From the NCBI GenBank assembly GCA_023213395.1, contig CM041465.1, forward strand, positions 32,557,741 to 32,621,740: 64,000 nt of DNA, read 5' to 3'. Under the pieces are notes generated by a model that saw only the letters and a list, made by a program, of their open reading frames with translations, was not told where the DNA came from and ran no database searches. This document shows, in pieces, positions 24,295 through 37,073 of the stretch (its first letter is position 1; each line of letters begins with the position of its first letter). This DNA is from Cycas panzhihuaensis (Eukaryota; Cycadophyta). Made by a program: the position numbers and the translations under genes.

Positions 24295-25900
24295 TTAATG
24301 TTTTGTCTCTCTCAAACCTATCTTGTCTCTCAAGGACTGAAATTTTTCTTTTCCCAATGGCATTGTTAATAAATCTATAATTTGTTCTATAGTAGAGTAA
24401 TATTCTAGCTTGATTTCTTTATTATGAACTTTTTCCCTTATAAAATAATGGTGAACTTCAATGTGCTTAGTTTTGGCATGAATAATAGGGTTCTTGGTTA
24501 ACTCGATGGCACTTTGATTATCATAGTACAAGGTTGTTGCTTTGTCTTGAGGTCGATTCAAATCGATTAGAAGCTGTCAGAGGCATACTGCTTCCTAGGT
24601 TACAGTTACTACTGCTTTATATTATGCTTCAGTTGAGGGTGCAATAGTTTATTATTTTTTGCTGCACCATGAGATTATAACTAGTCCTAAGAAGAAACAA
24701 TAGCCATTAGTGGATTTTATTTGGTCTTTATCACCTGCCCAATCCAAATCACAATATCCTATGAGTTCTGTTGATCCTTTTCTTAAGTAGATTAGTTTCA
24801 ATTCTATTGTTCCTCGTAGATATTTCAGTATTCTACAAGCTACTTTCCAATGTCTCACTCTAGGATCTTGCATGTAGCTAGAAAGTACTCTAACAGAATA
24901 TGATATGTTAGGTCTAGTGGCTGTAAGGTAAATCAAACTACCAACTAGTTGTCTATATAGAGTGATGTCAATAGTGTGTTCCTTTTCATGTGGTACTAAG
25001 TCGCAATTGATCTCCATGGGTGTAGCACACAGATTGCAATCTGTCATCTTGATTTTTCCTAACAGATCCTTTCTATATTTACTTTTTGAGATAGAAATGT
25101 ATTCTTGTTGTTGACTTACTTCCAATCCCAAATAATAATTGAGAAGAGCAAGATCTGTCATTTCAAATTTCTTTTCTAACTAACCTTTTATTTCTATAAT
25201 TGACTTATCATCATTTCCTATTAGTATCATATTATCTAGATAAACATCAATTATAGTGATTTGATCATCCTTTTTCTTTGTGTATAGACTGGAATCTGAA
25301 CTACAATATTGAAAACCATTATTACAGAGGTGTTAATCCAGTTTATCGTACCAGGCATGAGGAGCTTGCTTTAGTCCATACATGGCCTTTTTAAACTTGC
25401 ACACTAATTATTCTTATCCTTTCTTGATATAACCCTTAGGTTATGTCATGTACATATCTTCTTTAAGATCACCATTTAAGAATACACTTTTTACATCTAG
25501 TTAGAAGATTTTCTAGTTATATAATGTTGTAAGAGCTATCACAGTTCTTATTATGTCCAACTTTTCTACAGGCAAGAAGGTCTCTTCAAAGCCAATTCCA
25601 ACTATTTACGTATATCCTTTAGCAATAAGATGAGCTTTATGTTTTTCAATATTTCTATTGGCACCTTTCTTGATCTTATATACCCATTTGTAATTAACTA
25701 CACATTTATCTGGAGGAAGTTCTACCAGTTTCCATGTCTGATTTTTAACAATTAAATCCATTTCAACACCCATTGTTGCCTTCCATTTCGGTTGATCTTA
25801 AACCTCCTAGAATGATTGGGGTTTAATTATGTTGAGTAGAGATTTTGATCTTCGACTCTTTGTTTTGTGATCAAGTATACTTCCCCCTTCTCTAATGGTC
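24295..25900 (-). pseudogene. copia-A reverse transcriptase-RNase H
   Basis: RNase H is well preserved. The open frame 25161-24652 contains LALLNYYLGLEVSQQQ, YRQLVGSLIYLTATRPNISY and the catalytic-region GYCDLDWAGD. The frame 24561-24295 contains LYYDNQSAIELTKNP and AKTKHIEVHHYFIREKV. In the RT proper (25160-25900) the catalytic box reads YLDN instead of YVDD, and several stops interrupt it. The RT is therefore inactive at its metal-binding site. Confidence 0.8.
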
Positions 25901-25935
25901 TTAATGAACCACTTAGGTAATTTCTTTTCCCTTTT

Positions 25936-28330
25936 TTAGTCTTCTCTTGTTTCTAAGGGTTCTAAATGAGATTCTGCCTCTTGTGTTGTATTTTCTTCTT
26001 CACCTGAATCTTCATAAGATGAGCAAGATGAGATTTCTTTAGTAGTGATATTTGAGGCCTCTTCTATGAAGACTTCTTTATTTGAATTCTCTATCTCTAC
26101 TTTAATTATTCTGATTTGAAGTTGGAGATCCAAGCTTTCTTTATTAAAGACTACATCTCTACTAACATATATCTTATTTGTTTTTGGATCAATGCATTTA
26201 TAATCTTTTAAATTCTTACAATATCCTATCATAATAAATTCTATGCTCTTTGCATTAAATTTTGACCTCCTTTTGTCTAGTATGTGCACATAAGCTTAGC
26301 TACCAAATACTTTAAGGGAACTGATATTAGGATTTTTACCTATCTATGCTTCCTCTGATGTGATATTCTCTAGAATTTTAGTTGTACTTCTGTTTATAAA
26401 GTAGAAGGTTGTATTCACAACTGCTACCCAATATAATTTTAGAACCTATCTTTTATGTACCATGCTATGATCTATTTCCATAAAAGTTCTATTTTTTCTT
26501 TCAACAACACCATTGGATTATGGAGTGTAGGGCATGGTGATTTATCTTTGAATTCCATTTCTCTTATAGTAGGTTAGAAATTCATTAGAGATATATTCTC
26601 CTCCTCCATATGATCTAATGCACTTTATTTTGGATTTTAACTCGAGTTCTACCTTTGCTTTAAATTCCTTAAAGGTTTCAAATACTTCTAATTTGTTATG
26701 CAGAAAATATATCTAGAATTTTCTGGTGAGATCATCAATAAAAGTTAAGAAGTACCTACAACCATTTATTAAAAGTGGTGTAAGTGGTTTACATAGATCT
26801 ATGTGAACTAATTCCAATTTATTTTGTGATCTCCATTTACTCTCTTTGAAAGGTAATTTATAATTTTTCCCAAATTGGCATCCTTTATAGATAATGTTTT
26901 CTGAAGAAATGTAAGGTAATCCATGCACCATATTATATTTTTTCATTTTCTTTAATGTTTCTACTGGTAGATGCCCATACTTTAAATGCTACATTTTATT
27001 ATTAGAATTCACAATAGTACAAGATTTTAGACTTGGACTAGGTATTATAGGATCTGAAACTAGTTTATACAGATCATTACTCCTAACCCCTTTCATAATT
27101 ATTTCCCCATTGTTTTTCATATCCAATATCTGACAGAGACCATCTTCATCAAACATAATTCTTAGCCCTTTTTTGCTAAGTTATGAGATAAATAGAAGAT
27201 TCATTTTGAGGTCAGGGACCAATAAAACGTTTTCAATTTTCTTTACACTACCCTGTACATAGATAGAAACAGTACCCACTCCCTTAACTTCTAATGGATA
27301 CTTATCACCTAATTATATTGATTTGTTGATGTCATAGGGTTTCAAAATTTCAAACCAGTCTTAACAATTCATCATGTGTCGTGAAGCTCCAAAGTTAATG
27401 AACCACATGTCTATTTCCTTTAATCCTACTGACAAGATAACTATGAATGTCATTTCTTCTTCTTCTTCAATTTGTTCTTTATTATAGTTGCCCACTGGTC
27501 TTTTCCTTCTTTGAATGTCTACTCTCCTTTGAGGACATTGATAGAGATAATGTTCTAGCTATCCATAATGATAACATACATTAAACACTTTGCAAGTATT
27601 GGCGAAGTGTTCAGATCTACCATAGTTAAAACATATATTGGGGTCTTAACTTCATCTATGTCCTATGTTATCTAAATAATGACCACGATAAAAACTCCTA
27701 GAAATTGGAGTCCATCCCATTCCACGTGTCTAGCTTTGTCCTCGAGATCCTAGATTTAATCTAGAAGCAAATGCATCTTTCAGTTCTAATGAGTCTTCAT
27801 ATTATCTATTTCTTTGTTCCTGTTTAAGTAGTATTCTAATCAACTCATCAAGGGTCATTATATCAATCTGATTATTATTTGTGATAGTATTGATGGTTAT
27901 ATCAAAAGTCTTTGGCAATTTTCTGGCTACCATTTGAACAAGTTTTGGTTTAGGTAAAACTTCTCCAACACTCAAAAGGCCATTTCTAAATGAAGTAACT
28001 TTATGTATAAAATCAGTCACTGTTTCATGCTCTTTCATATGTAACTTCTATAATTCTTCTTTTGGAGCAAATATTCAAGACTTATTTTTCTGACGAAATA
28101 AAATTTTGAAACATTTCCAAATAGTCAAGGTTGAGGTCAATTTTTTAACGTATACTAAGAGAGAGTCGGATACTGATAATTTAAGGATAATTACTCCTAT
28201 ATTATCTCTTTCCAACCAATTGGGTAAGGTTGCACTGGAATCATTAGGCTTAGTCTTAGTTCCAAGAGAAATATTCCAAGCATTGTGGGCCTAATTAGAG
28301 TTTTGATCTTTATTTTCTAGATATCATAAT
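25936..28330 (-). pseudogene. copia-A gag, protease and integrase
   Basis: From the 5' side on the minus strand: gag (about 28330-27802) with EHETVTDFIHKVTSFRNGLL and LDELIRILLKQEQ; two zinc knuckles near 27630-27540 (CFNYGRSEHFANTC and CYHYG..), each with one Cys changed to Tyr; and protease near 27400, reading FINFGASRHM, so the catalytic Asp is Asn. Integrase follows with HGLPYISSENIIYKGCQFGK and VHIDLCKPL, then the linker frame 26289-25936. Stops are mostly TAG/TAA. Confidence 0.75.
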
Positions 28331-29036
28331 TACGATCAGTGAGTTTGTCGTGTTTGGAAAGACCATAAAGTGGAGCAACTATTATTAATGAAGAGAGAGA
28401 AATTTGAACTAGTTTAGCCCTATAATTATATGAATTTTCCTACAAAACCCTAAGTGTATAGATAAGGATAAAATATACCTCAAAAGAGAGGTTTTCTCAT
28501 GGTCTAATCAGATTTGAAGTCAATTTCATGAAATAACTTTTCATTTGAGAGAAAACAACCTTGAAAGCGTTCGACAGGCGCCTAGGGTTTTGACTCAATT
28601 TGGCTTAAATCCACTAAATTTCTTCAAAAAATCAAACAAAATTAGTTCTAAATATTTAATAACAGAGATTCAAAGATTTTAGAATAATTTTTACTTGGAT
28701 TTAGGCCTGATTTTGACTTTAATCAAATTTTTCTTCTCCAATCCCATGTAGACTAGTTTACACCTGATTTGACCCATGAAACAACTTCAAACATCTTTGA
28801 CATAGTAGAGAAAGTTGATGAGCATTCTTCGATCTACTTGTCCACCAAATTTTGTCTCATTCTGAGGAATTCAAAAAATTATCATTGGTACGATTTCTAT
28901 ACAATTCTATACACAATCAATTAATGCTCTTCTTCCATACTGGAGAGCCTTCAAGACTTATCTCCCTTCTTGAACCCTTGACTTATCTTCAAGAACTAGA
29001 ATTTCTTCTTTCAGATGAGTAGTTACACCTAAGCCT
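28331..29036 (-). other. Leader of copia-A
   Basis: About 700 bp between the PBS and the readable gag. It is non-coding apart from the decayed gag start. Confidence 0.45.
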
Positions 29037-29048
29037 ACTATGATACCA
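29037..29048 (-). other. Primer-binding site of copia-A
   Basis: The minus strand reads TGGTATCATAGT, ten of twelve bases complementary to initiator tRNA-Met, directly abutting the LTR end at 29049. Confidence 0.7.
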
Positions 29049-29248
29049 TGTTAACTTGAATCAAGGAGACATAAGGTTGATAAGAGAACTCAACGATCTT
29101 TATTGAGAGGTTTATCTTCTTAAATACATGATTTTACTTGTAACTATTATAACATGATGTGTAACTGACCTCTAAGGATATGACATATGTCATAGTTATA
29201 TGTATAGGTTATATAATCAATGATTCTTTAGATAAAATATTAACTCCT
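29049..29248 (-). repeat. 5' LTR of copia-A
   Basis: Partner of 24084-24287. The inner end is the same TTAACA next to the PBS. The outer two bases that should read TG on the minus strand are lost or merged with the flanking repeat. Confidence 0.85.
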
Positions 29249-29282
29249 AATGTCTTTTATATTTCATATCTCAAGAGGGTAA
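29249..29282 (+). repeat. Right 34-bp flanking repeat of copia-A
   Basis: Second copy of 24050-24083. The chromovirus reading continues from it into the chromodomain. Confidence 0.85.
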
Positions 29283-29533
29283 TTGAGTAGCAAGTACAAG
29301 TTTAAATAGATTTACCTATCTTAAATGAGGAGGGGAAACCTTAACTCATTCTAGAATGTATTATCGACTGAAGAATTTGATATCTACAATCTAGGCAAAT
29401 CATGAAGTATCTCATCAAATGGAAACGACTTCCATGAGAAGACACAACCTGGGAGAATGAACAATTTGTCCAAGAGCATCCTGAGATCACCAAGCTTTAA
29501 GGCAAAGCTTTTTTAAGGGCGGAACTTTATTAG
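29283..29533 (+). pseudogene. Chromovirus chromodomain and pol C-terminus
   Basis: The continuation of the chromovirus pol after copia-A. IMKYLIKWKRLP, a stop (TGG to TGA) and EDTTWENEQFVQEHPEI form the core of a chromodomain, the module that directs these elements to heterochromatin. Aromatic and acidic positions of the fold are present. The reading ends at a TAG (29531-29533) that overlaps the first bases of the 3' LTR. Confidence 0.75.
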
Positions 29534-29915
29534 GGATCCAACCAGTAACTTACCTTCTCTTATATTCTCTTATATATTCTACTTCTTCTCTCTCTTTTCT
29601 CTTATATCCTCTATTTCTTCTACTTCTTCCCTCTTCTTAATATCCTACATGCATAAGTAGAAGCTTGTGTAGTGGTCATTGAGCACTATATATATTCATG
29701 TAATATCTCACATGCATAAGGAGGAGGTTGTATAGTGAACATAGAGCCATATATATATTTATGTAATCTTTAGAGTAGGGTATCTAAAATATCATTGTTA
29801 TTGCATGTAATTAGGAGGTTACTTCCTCGAAGGGTATTGCAATACAATTAAGCTTTGGGAGTTATTTGCATGTTATGTTGGTGTGCAATTGCTATTAAGA
29901 AGTGGTATCCTACCA
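29528..29915 (+). repeat. 3' LTR of the chromovirus
   Basis: A 388-bp LTR from tattaggg (expected TGTTAGGG) to cctacca. It matches the inverted LTR at 10192-10583. It is followed at 29916 by copia-B gag sequence, which shows that the chromovirus had inserted into copia-B. Confidence 0.85.
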
Positions 29916-30377
29916 TGAACATAACAAGGTAACAACCTTATCCTCATTCTCAATCGTGACATTGATACTAGCCAACTAACAAATAAGAGTATTGAAAATA
30001 TTTAAATGATCTAAAATTTTTATACCTTCCTTCATCTATAATGAGTACAACTACCTCTTTAAGTAAATTCAATTCATCACTGATTCAGTCATGTATAAAC
30101 CTTCTAACAAGGTCCATAATCCTACTATTGTCTTCTCCCCTATGATTCTAAACAAAACTTTATTTGCTAAGTATAATAATATTATGTTGAGAGCCCTTTT
30201 GTCTAGATCATCTCATTCATCATTGTCCATCCCTACGGGTTTCTTTGATTTACCTATAAAAGCTCTATAAAATCCCTGTTGTACTATAACATCATATGCT
30301 TTCAGCTTCCACAACTCAAAGTTGTTCTTACCATTGAATTTCTCTACCTTAAACTTTGCATTCATCAGTTTTACCAT
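29916..30377 (-). pseudogene. gag: copia-B gag fragment
   Basis: The minus-strand reading from an ATG at 30375-30377 gives KFKVEKFNGKNNFELWKLKA, nearly the same as the gag of copia-D at 52124. It then decays. It is cut at 29916 by the chromovirus LTR. Copia-B and copia-D are therefore members of one family. Confidence 0.8.
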
Positions 30378-30435
30378 TTGCTACAGAAAGATATGACAAT
30401 AAGACCTTTATAAACTTACTGCAAAAATAAAAGTG

Positions 30436-30447
30436 GCTCTGATACCA
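30436..30447 (-). other. Primer-binding site of copia-B
   Basis: The minus strand reads TGGTATCAGAGC, an exact match to the tRNA-iMet site, two bases from the LTR. Confidence 0.85.
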
Positions 30448-30449
30448 CT

Positions 30450-31027
30450 TGTTGAGAAAACTAGGTTCTAATAACTAGAAACTTCCACTAAGATTTAAAC
30501 TATTTTGCAACTAGTTATATGAATTGAAACTAAAATTTTATATGCAAGTTCTTAAACTAGAGATAATACAATAAACAAATTAAAAAGCTAAAGCATCACA
30601 TATACACTATATATAACATGGTAAAACCCTAGTAATGTGCTAAGGAAATATCTACACAAGAAAGGTATCAATCTTTATTATCTAAGAATGGAGAAATATA
30701 TAATATCTATAATAGAATGCTCACAACAACAATAACTAGTCGCCCTACTCCTCATAGTACATCTAATACATCGAATACCATCGACATAATGAAAAACCAC
30801 CTTAAATCAAGCTATATGAAAGAGTCATACAAGGCACAAATCTTGACCATTAAATCTGGGATATTTTAAATGAATAACCCTGATTTTCTTTACAATTTAG
30901 TATGTTTTATAGTGTTAAGGACGCTCCTGCCCCTCTTGGATCCCCCTACAGAAGTTTAGAGGGGAAACTGCACTATTAACTTGTCAAATATTTTGCCTCC
31001 AAAACATTGTTATCACATTATCTAACA
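30450..31027 (-). repeat. 5' LTR of copia-B
   Basis: This 578-bp LTR (TGTTAGATAATG..CTCAACA on the minus strand) aligns with the copia-D LTRs. The GC-rich hairpin block of copia-D is much reduced here (around 30910-30970). The rest of copia-B is not visible in the window. Confidence 0.8.
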
Positions 31028-32489
31028 CCATAGTCATATGATCCCATTTTAATTAAAGCAAAAGCTCTCTTAAAGAGATTTGAGACTTGAACCTTACTCT
31101 TTCACTATGAAGAGTCGCATACACATTGTGAAAAGTTGCACAGCTTTTATTCTTTTTAAATTTTTTATTTTTCAACTTTATTTCTTATAAAATTTAAGTT
31201 AAATTGAAGTAGATATGATTTATGGTTGAAATCTACACTTAGGAGCTATCTTTTTTATCATATAACACTTCACATGATTATGATTTTATCATAAAAAGGG
31301 TAGATTTCAAAGATATTATCTTTTATAATTTTTGTTTGAGAAAAAAGATTAGGGTATTTTTAATAAAATTTTAAGTTTACCTAGCTCCTTAGAAGTCTAG
31401 CATGTGGTCATGTACACTCGTTCTGTGACTAGGGGCTAGCCAATAAAGGGGGCTTAAGCTATCCCCATTCATATTTTTCATCATAAAGGATACTTGTCAC
31501 TATTTTCATCATAATTTTTTAACAAAGAGTCAAATTTAGGTGCTATATAAATTATTGGAAAGATAATTTAGAGGGTTATATCTTAAAGTTATTTTTATCT
31601 TGATTTGACTCCATTTTGCAAGAATTATAAGTTTCTCAAATTTGCCTACTTATTTGAACAATCCTAAGCTTTATTTCATCAATTGAAGGCTTATATTCTA
31701 CTTTGAATAAGATTTTCTAATCTTGTATTCTATTGGTATATGCTAATAAGTTATTCTAATCTATTTTTTTGAGCTAATAAGTGCTTGCAATTTGGTTACT
31801 ATAGGTGTTTTTCTTAAAGGATTAAGATGAATCTTCTTAGAGGAAGTCCATTAAAGAGCTCTCTAAACCCTATATTTCCTTTTAATTTCTTATATTTCAT
31901 TTTATTTTTTATCTTTCTTTATTAAAAAGAATCTTGTTTGTAAAAAAGGACACATTAAAAGTTCATCTTTAACTTGAAAGATTAATAAAGATAATCCTAA
32001 ATCTATAAGTAAACTATACCAACCTTGTAAGAGAAACAATTAGGACCTCTAAAGTTACCACTCCATACATGTCTTTGGTATTTCTCTAGTTTATTAAGAA
32101 AACTATTAGTTATAAGGTGTATTAAGTGGTAGATTGAGATAAGAAACTTTCCTTTGGTGTTTAGAGGCTAGGCTAAACATAGAGGAGATGAGTGTCTCAA
32201 TTGTAATTCTTAGATAAATCTATCACTAGGCATAAGTCTAGTGCAAGTGGACTAATAAATTAGGGGGGTCTTTGACCTTCTTTGCATTCCATGTACTGAG
32301 GTATATAAAACCTTGAACTCACATATTAATAGATAGGGTCTTTGGTTTACCACTTATGGATATGCACCACTAGATATAATAACAATTATAATTTTCTTAG
32401 AGACCTATAAACTTATAATTCTAGAATGGTAGCTCTTTAGGTAGATAGGACACAAGCATATAAAACTCAAAACTAAAGGACACTTAAAA
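31028..32489. other. Unassigned sequence upstream of copia-C
   Basis: This contains the leader of copia-C and possibly the sequence into which copia-B inserted. No LTR matching 37074 was found, so copia-C has lost its 5' LTR or the copy has diverged beyond recognition. Confidence 0.4.
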
Positions 32490-35400
32490 ATGGTAGCACA
32501 AATGCTTCTATCAAATACTATTAAACTCAATGGACTAAAAAATTTTATAGCTTAGAAGAAACAAGTGAAAAACCTCCTCATTATGAATGACTATTGGAGT
32601 TATATCAATGGTGATATCCCTTTACTTAAACCTACCTAAAATCCTAATGATTCTAGCATTGTCATCTCATCCAATCCAATTACCTTAGCTAACTTTAAAG
32701 CTAAGGATAATATAGCCTTGTCGTTTCTCCACTTGGCAATAGAAGATCAAGTGGATTAGAATATAGAAACAACACAAACCTCTCACAAAGTTTGGAACAT
32801 CTTATGCACTCTCTATGAGAGAAAATTTGAGTTAAAATCTTTGACTCCTAAAGCATACATATTTGTAATCCCATTTACTAGAAATATTATTGCTCAACTA
32901 ACTAAAGTTAAGATAATAAAAAATCAACTAATAATCCTTGGGGAACCTCCATCAGACCATGACTTAATATCCAACATCCTTAATATTCTCCTTGTCAAAT
33001 ATAATAGTTTTATTTCTAAACTCCATGATAATTACACTAAAATAGACTTTATCATATTTGAAGGACTCCTGATAAGAGAAGAAAAAGTCCTTAATTGCTA
33101 AGGAGTAATATATACCTTTGACTCAACCCTTGTATTCACAACCTAGAATTTAAAGAGGGGTAAGACTACTCAATGACCAACTTAGTAGCCAAGTTAACTA
33201 TAACATCTTGCTCAATAATTTGACTCCTTGTACATATTATAAGAGCAACCACATCAAGTTAATACTTCCTTCCAACAAGTTCAATAGCTTGAGTAGCCTC
33301 ATCAACCATCTTAACTTTAATCATAAAGAAATCAGTAGCGTAGACCAAATGTCACTTACTTATAATGTGGAAACAATGGCCATCTTACTATTGACTATAG
33401 TAGAAGACAAGCTGACATTCAAATATTATAAAATCAAGGGGGACAAACATATGAATTTACCTTCCAACAAGGAGCCCTATATTATCAACAAGAATCACCC
33501 AACTACCAATAAGATAAAACTAGTTATCAATAAGGAGGACCATGCCCTTAACAAGGATCCCCCTATCTATAATAAGGAGACCTCATTCCTCAATAAGGAG
33601 CCCCTTACCTATAACAAAGTGGCCCTATTCTTTAATAAGGAGCCCTTTACTTCTAATAATAAGGCCCTATTTCTCAACAAGGAGGCCATATTTATCCACA
33701 AGGAGGGCCATCATACCAACAACTAGGCCAATTCTATCAATAGAATTAGAATCTAAGACCAAATCATAATTAAAGTCAATAAAATAAGTAGTGGTTCCCA
33801 CCTAAGAATCTAAGGAACAACCCCAACACTCAGTAAGGAGGTGATATGGTAGATACTCAAGATACCTCCTCTCAAAACCTATTCATTATAGCATTATCAT
33901 TTCAATATGGTGATAACGTTGGGCTATTTAGTTTAGGTACTACTCACCACATGATTAGCATAGAAGACATGTTAGAGGAAACCTATCTAATTAATGCATA
34001 AAGTCATATTTGGAGATAACCTAATGTAAAATGTGACTAAAATTGGAAGGGCCCTAATACCTTTTAAAGACTTCAAAATTAGGCATCATATCAATAATAT
34101 ATTTTTGGTTATAGGTATAAAAATGAACCTACTTTTCATCATCCAAATCGATAAGTAGAATCTATATGTGCTCTTTAGTCAAGGTATCTACACTATTGCC
34201 GATCATACACCTGGACAACTTATAGCAAGAGGACACAAAGATAGTGGATTATACAAGTTTGATAGTGTTTCCCTAGCCACTAACCCACCAATGGAATCAT
34301 GTTCAATGGCCCAAAATACCCAACTTGATAAGGGTAAAGATATCATGGTAGAGGACCAACTTCATGTCTAAGAACTAGGTGAATGTTCTCATACTAATGA
34401 AAAATCTACCTCAAATAGTGCTAGAGACTAGTTATGGTATCAATGCTTTGGTCATCTAAACATGTAAAGTTTAAATCTTATGTTTAGGCTTCATATGGTG
34501 CATGGACTTCCCAAGATCAAGACAAACAGATACATTTGTGAGACATGCCTAGTGGGAAAATGACAAAGGGAAAAGTTCCTATCTAAGAATGCATGGAGAG
34601 CCTTCAAACCATTGGAACTAGCCTACTCATATATTTTTGGGCCTATGTCAATTCAATCTTTTAACAGTAGCCTATTTTCATGACTTTTATAGATGACTAT
34701 TCTAGGAAAGTGTAGGTCCACTTCCTAAGGAATAAGTATCAAACCCTTAACAAATTCAAGGAATCTAAAGCTAAGGTAGAGAATGAAAGTGACATGAGTA
34801 TCAAGACCCTTAGTTCAGATAATGGAGGGGAGTATATCTCAAATCAATTCACTAATTTCTGTAAGTAACATGGTATCAAATGCCAGTTTTTAGCACCTCG
34901 CACACCTCAACAAAAGGGTGTAGTCAAGAGAATTAACCAAATATTGGTGAATAAAGCTAAGGCTATGTTAAGTAGAGCTAACCTTGTTACAAGATTTTGG
35001 GTTGATGCCATCATGAATATTAGGAATATCACTCTTGAGGAGGCTTAGATAAGACTTAAACTAATAATTACACATTTAAAAGCATTTGGATGTATTCCGT
35101 ACAAACTTGTTCCAAAGGAGAATAAAACAAAGCTAGATGACAAGAGTCTTATGTGCATATTCCTTGGCTATGTACCTAGTTGTAAAGCCTATAAGGTATT
35201 TGACATTGTTGAAAACCAAAACTACACTACTCAAGATGTCATTTTTACGAAAGATATTTAGGACCTAGATCCCTTAAAACTTTAACATATAAGAGAAGAT
35301 GATATCCATGTGTCTGAAGTGCCTCTTCCCTAGTAACTTTAATGACTATATCAGATGCAAGCACTTCCATGTCATACATTTCAATTAATAACCTTTAGGT

Positions 35401-37073
35401 GCAATCTACTAGTATTCAGTCGCCTCCTCAGTAGGTTCAACAATTGTTAAAGGATGCTCCTCCTCCACCCATAATTGCCAAAAGAGCATTAAAGATGAGA
35501 CACCCCACTAACTTTGCCCTAATGGCATATGTCTTAGAAACCCCTAAGCCTTTCATGTTTAAGGAGGTGGTCAAATACCAAATATAAAAATTATCCATGG
35601 ATGTAGAGATGAATTCCATTCTAAAAAATGAAACTTAGAAGCTGATAGAAGTGTCACTTGTGAAAAAGCCAATTAATTGTTGTTGACTATATAAAACCAA
35701 GATCCATGTAGATGACACTATTAAGCATCACAAAGCTTGTCTTATTGCAAAAGGTTTCAAGTAGTAGGAAGGGATAAACTATAGTAAGACCTTTGCATTG
35801 GTAGCTAACATGACCACATTCTATTTGGTAATGTCATTAGTAGCCCAATTCAACTGGTTAGTCTACCAATTGGATGTAAAGAATGCTTTCCTCAATGGAG
35901 AGCTCACATAAGAGGTTTTCTTAAATAAACCTCCTATCTAAGTTGTTCTAGGTAAAGAACATTTAGTTTCTAAGCTTAAGAAAGCCTTGTATAAACTAAA
36001 GTAGGAACCACATGCCTGCTATGCAAAGATTGATGTTTTTTCACTCAACATGGATTTTATTGTTCACCCTCTAACTCAAACTTGTATATTTGGGTTAGAG
36101 GAATCTTGATCACCATCATTATACTTTATATAGATGATTTAGTAATCATAGGAAATGACATTGAAGGCATAGCTTGGCTACAATCTAAACTAAAAAGTAA
36201 CTTTAAGATGACAAATCTTAGGTTGCTCTACTATTTCCTTAGAATTGAAGTTTGGTAGGAACTAAGCCACATCTTCCTATCTTAATCAAAATATGCCAAT
36301 GAACTCTTGCAATGGTTTAGGATGAAAGATTGCAAGCTAGCACTAATTCCTATGGAAATAGAAACCTAGCTAAACCTAGATGAGAAAGGCAAATCATTTG
36401 ATCCTACCTTATATTAGTAATTAGTTGGGAGTCTCATCTACCTTACCCATACTCACCTAAACATCTCTTATGTAGTCAAGATCTATTCTAGGTATATGTT
36501 GAAGCCTAAAGCATCCTACTAGAAAGTTGCAACTAGGATTCTCAAATATATTCATGGAACTCATCAATTTAGATTGAATCTCCCATCCTAAAAGGACATA
36601 TGAATGTTGACTAGGCAAGTTACCAAGATACACACCACTCAACTTTAGGATATTATTTTGACATGGATTTAGTTGTAATCTCTTAGAGTTGCAAGAAGCA
36701 GCTAAATATTGCTCTTTCCTCCATCAAAGCTAAATACAAAACAGTTATACACACCATTATAGAGTTGATTTAGCTCAAAAGGATTCTCATGTAGCTTGGA
36801 TTTCAACAAACTACACCCACCATCCTTTACTGTGATAACCAGAGTGTGTTGAAGATGACAAAGAATCTAATTTTCCATGATAGAACCAAGCACATATAGG
36901 TTTATCATTACTTCGTTCATGAGCATGTTCAAAACAAATAAGTAGATATCATTTACCAACCAACTAAGGACTAGGTTACAAACATCTTCACCAAAGAACT
37001 TGATAAACTAAAGTTTGAATGGTTTTAACACAATCTTAACATCAGATGTAATGAAGTTGCCATTAAGGAAGGG
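32490..37073 (+). mobile_element. Ty1/copia element (copia-C), 5' LTR not found
   Basis: A plus-strand copia. Gag starts at an ATG at 32490 (TIKLNGLKNFIA, then KKQVKNLLIMNDYWSYIN) and ends at 33101. A zinc-knuckle remnant (CTYYKSNH) follows near 33220, then a Gln-rich repeat region. The protease is reduced to LGTTHHM near 33940. Integrase (34440-35060) has ICETCLVGK and LSSDNGGEYISNQFTNFC. The third catalytic position reads VVKRIN, so the Glu is Lys. RT (35650-36150) has YQLDVKNAFLNGEL. RNase H is decayed, ending near 36990. Many stops. Confidence 0.8.
33480..33730 (+). repeat. ~27-nt repeat in copia-C gag, coding for Gln/Gly/Pro units
   Basis: About nine imperfect units built around aaggagccc. 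In the frame offset by one base the units read as QQG-P-Y type repeats, with nearly every stop being a TAA in place of CAA. The longer open frame that spells Asn-Lys-Glu units is a by-product of those changes. Confidence 0.55.

Larger units (their letters stand above)
24084..29248 (-). mobile_element. Complete Ty1/copia element (copia-A) nested in the chromovirus
   Basis: A full minus-strand copia with ~200-bp LTRs (24084-24287 and 29049-29248), PBS and internal gag, zinc knuckles, protease, integrase, RT and RNase H in copia order. It splits the end of the chromovirus pol. By eye the LTRs differ at roughly 12% of positions, so the insertion is old. The flanking duplication is ~34 bp rather than the usual 5 bp. 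All genes carry stops. Confidence 0.85.

Noticed and set aside
33208-33726. Asn-Lys-Glu repeat protein
   Set aside because: The original coding frame is the neighbouring Gln-rich one; the open frame is a by-product of CAA-to-TAA changes.
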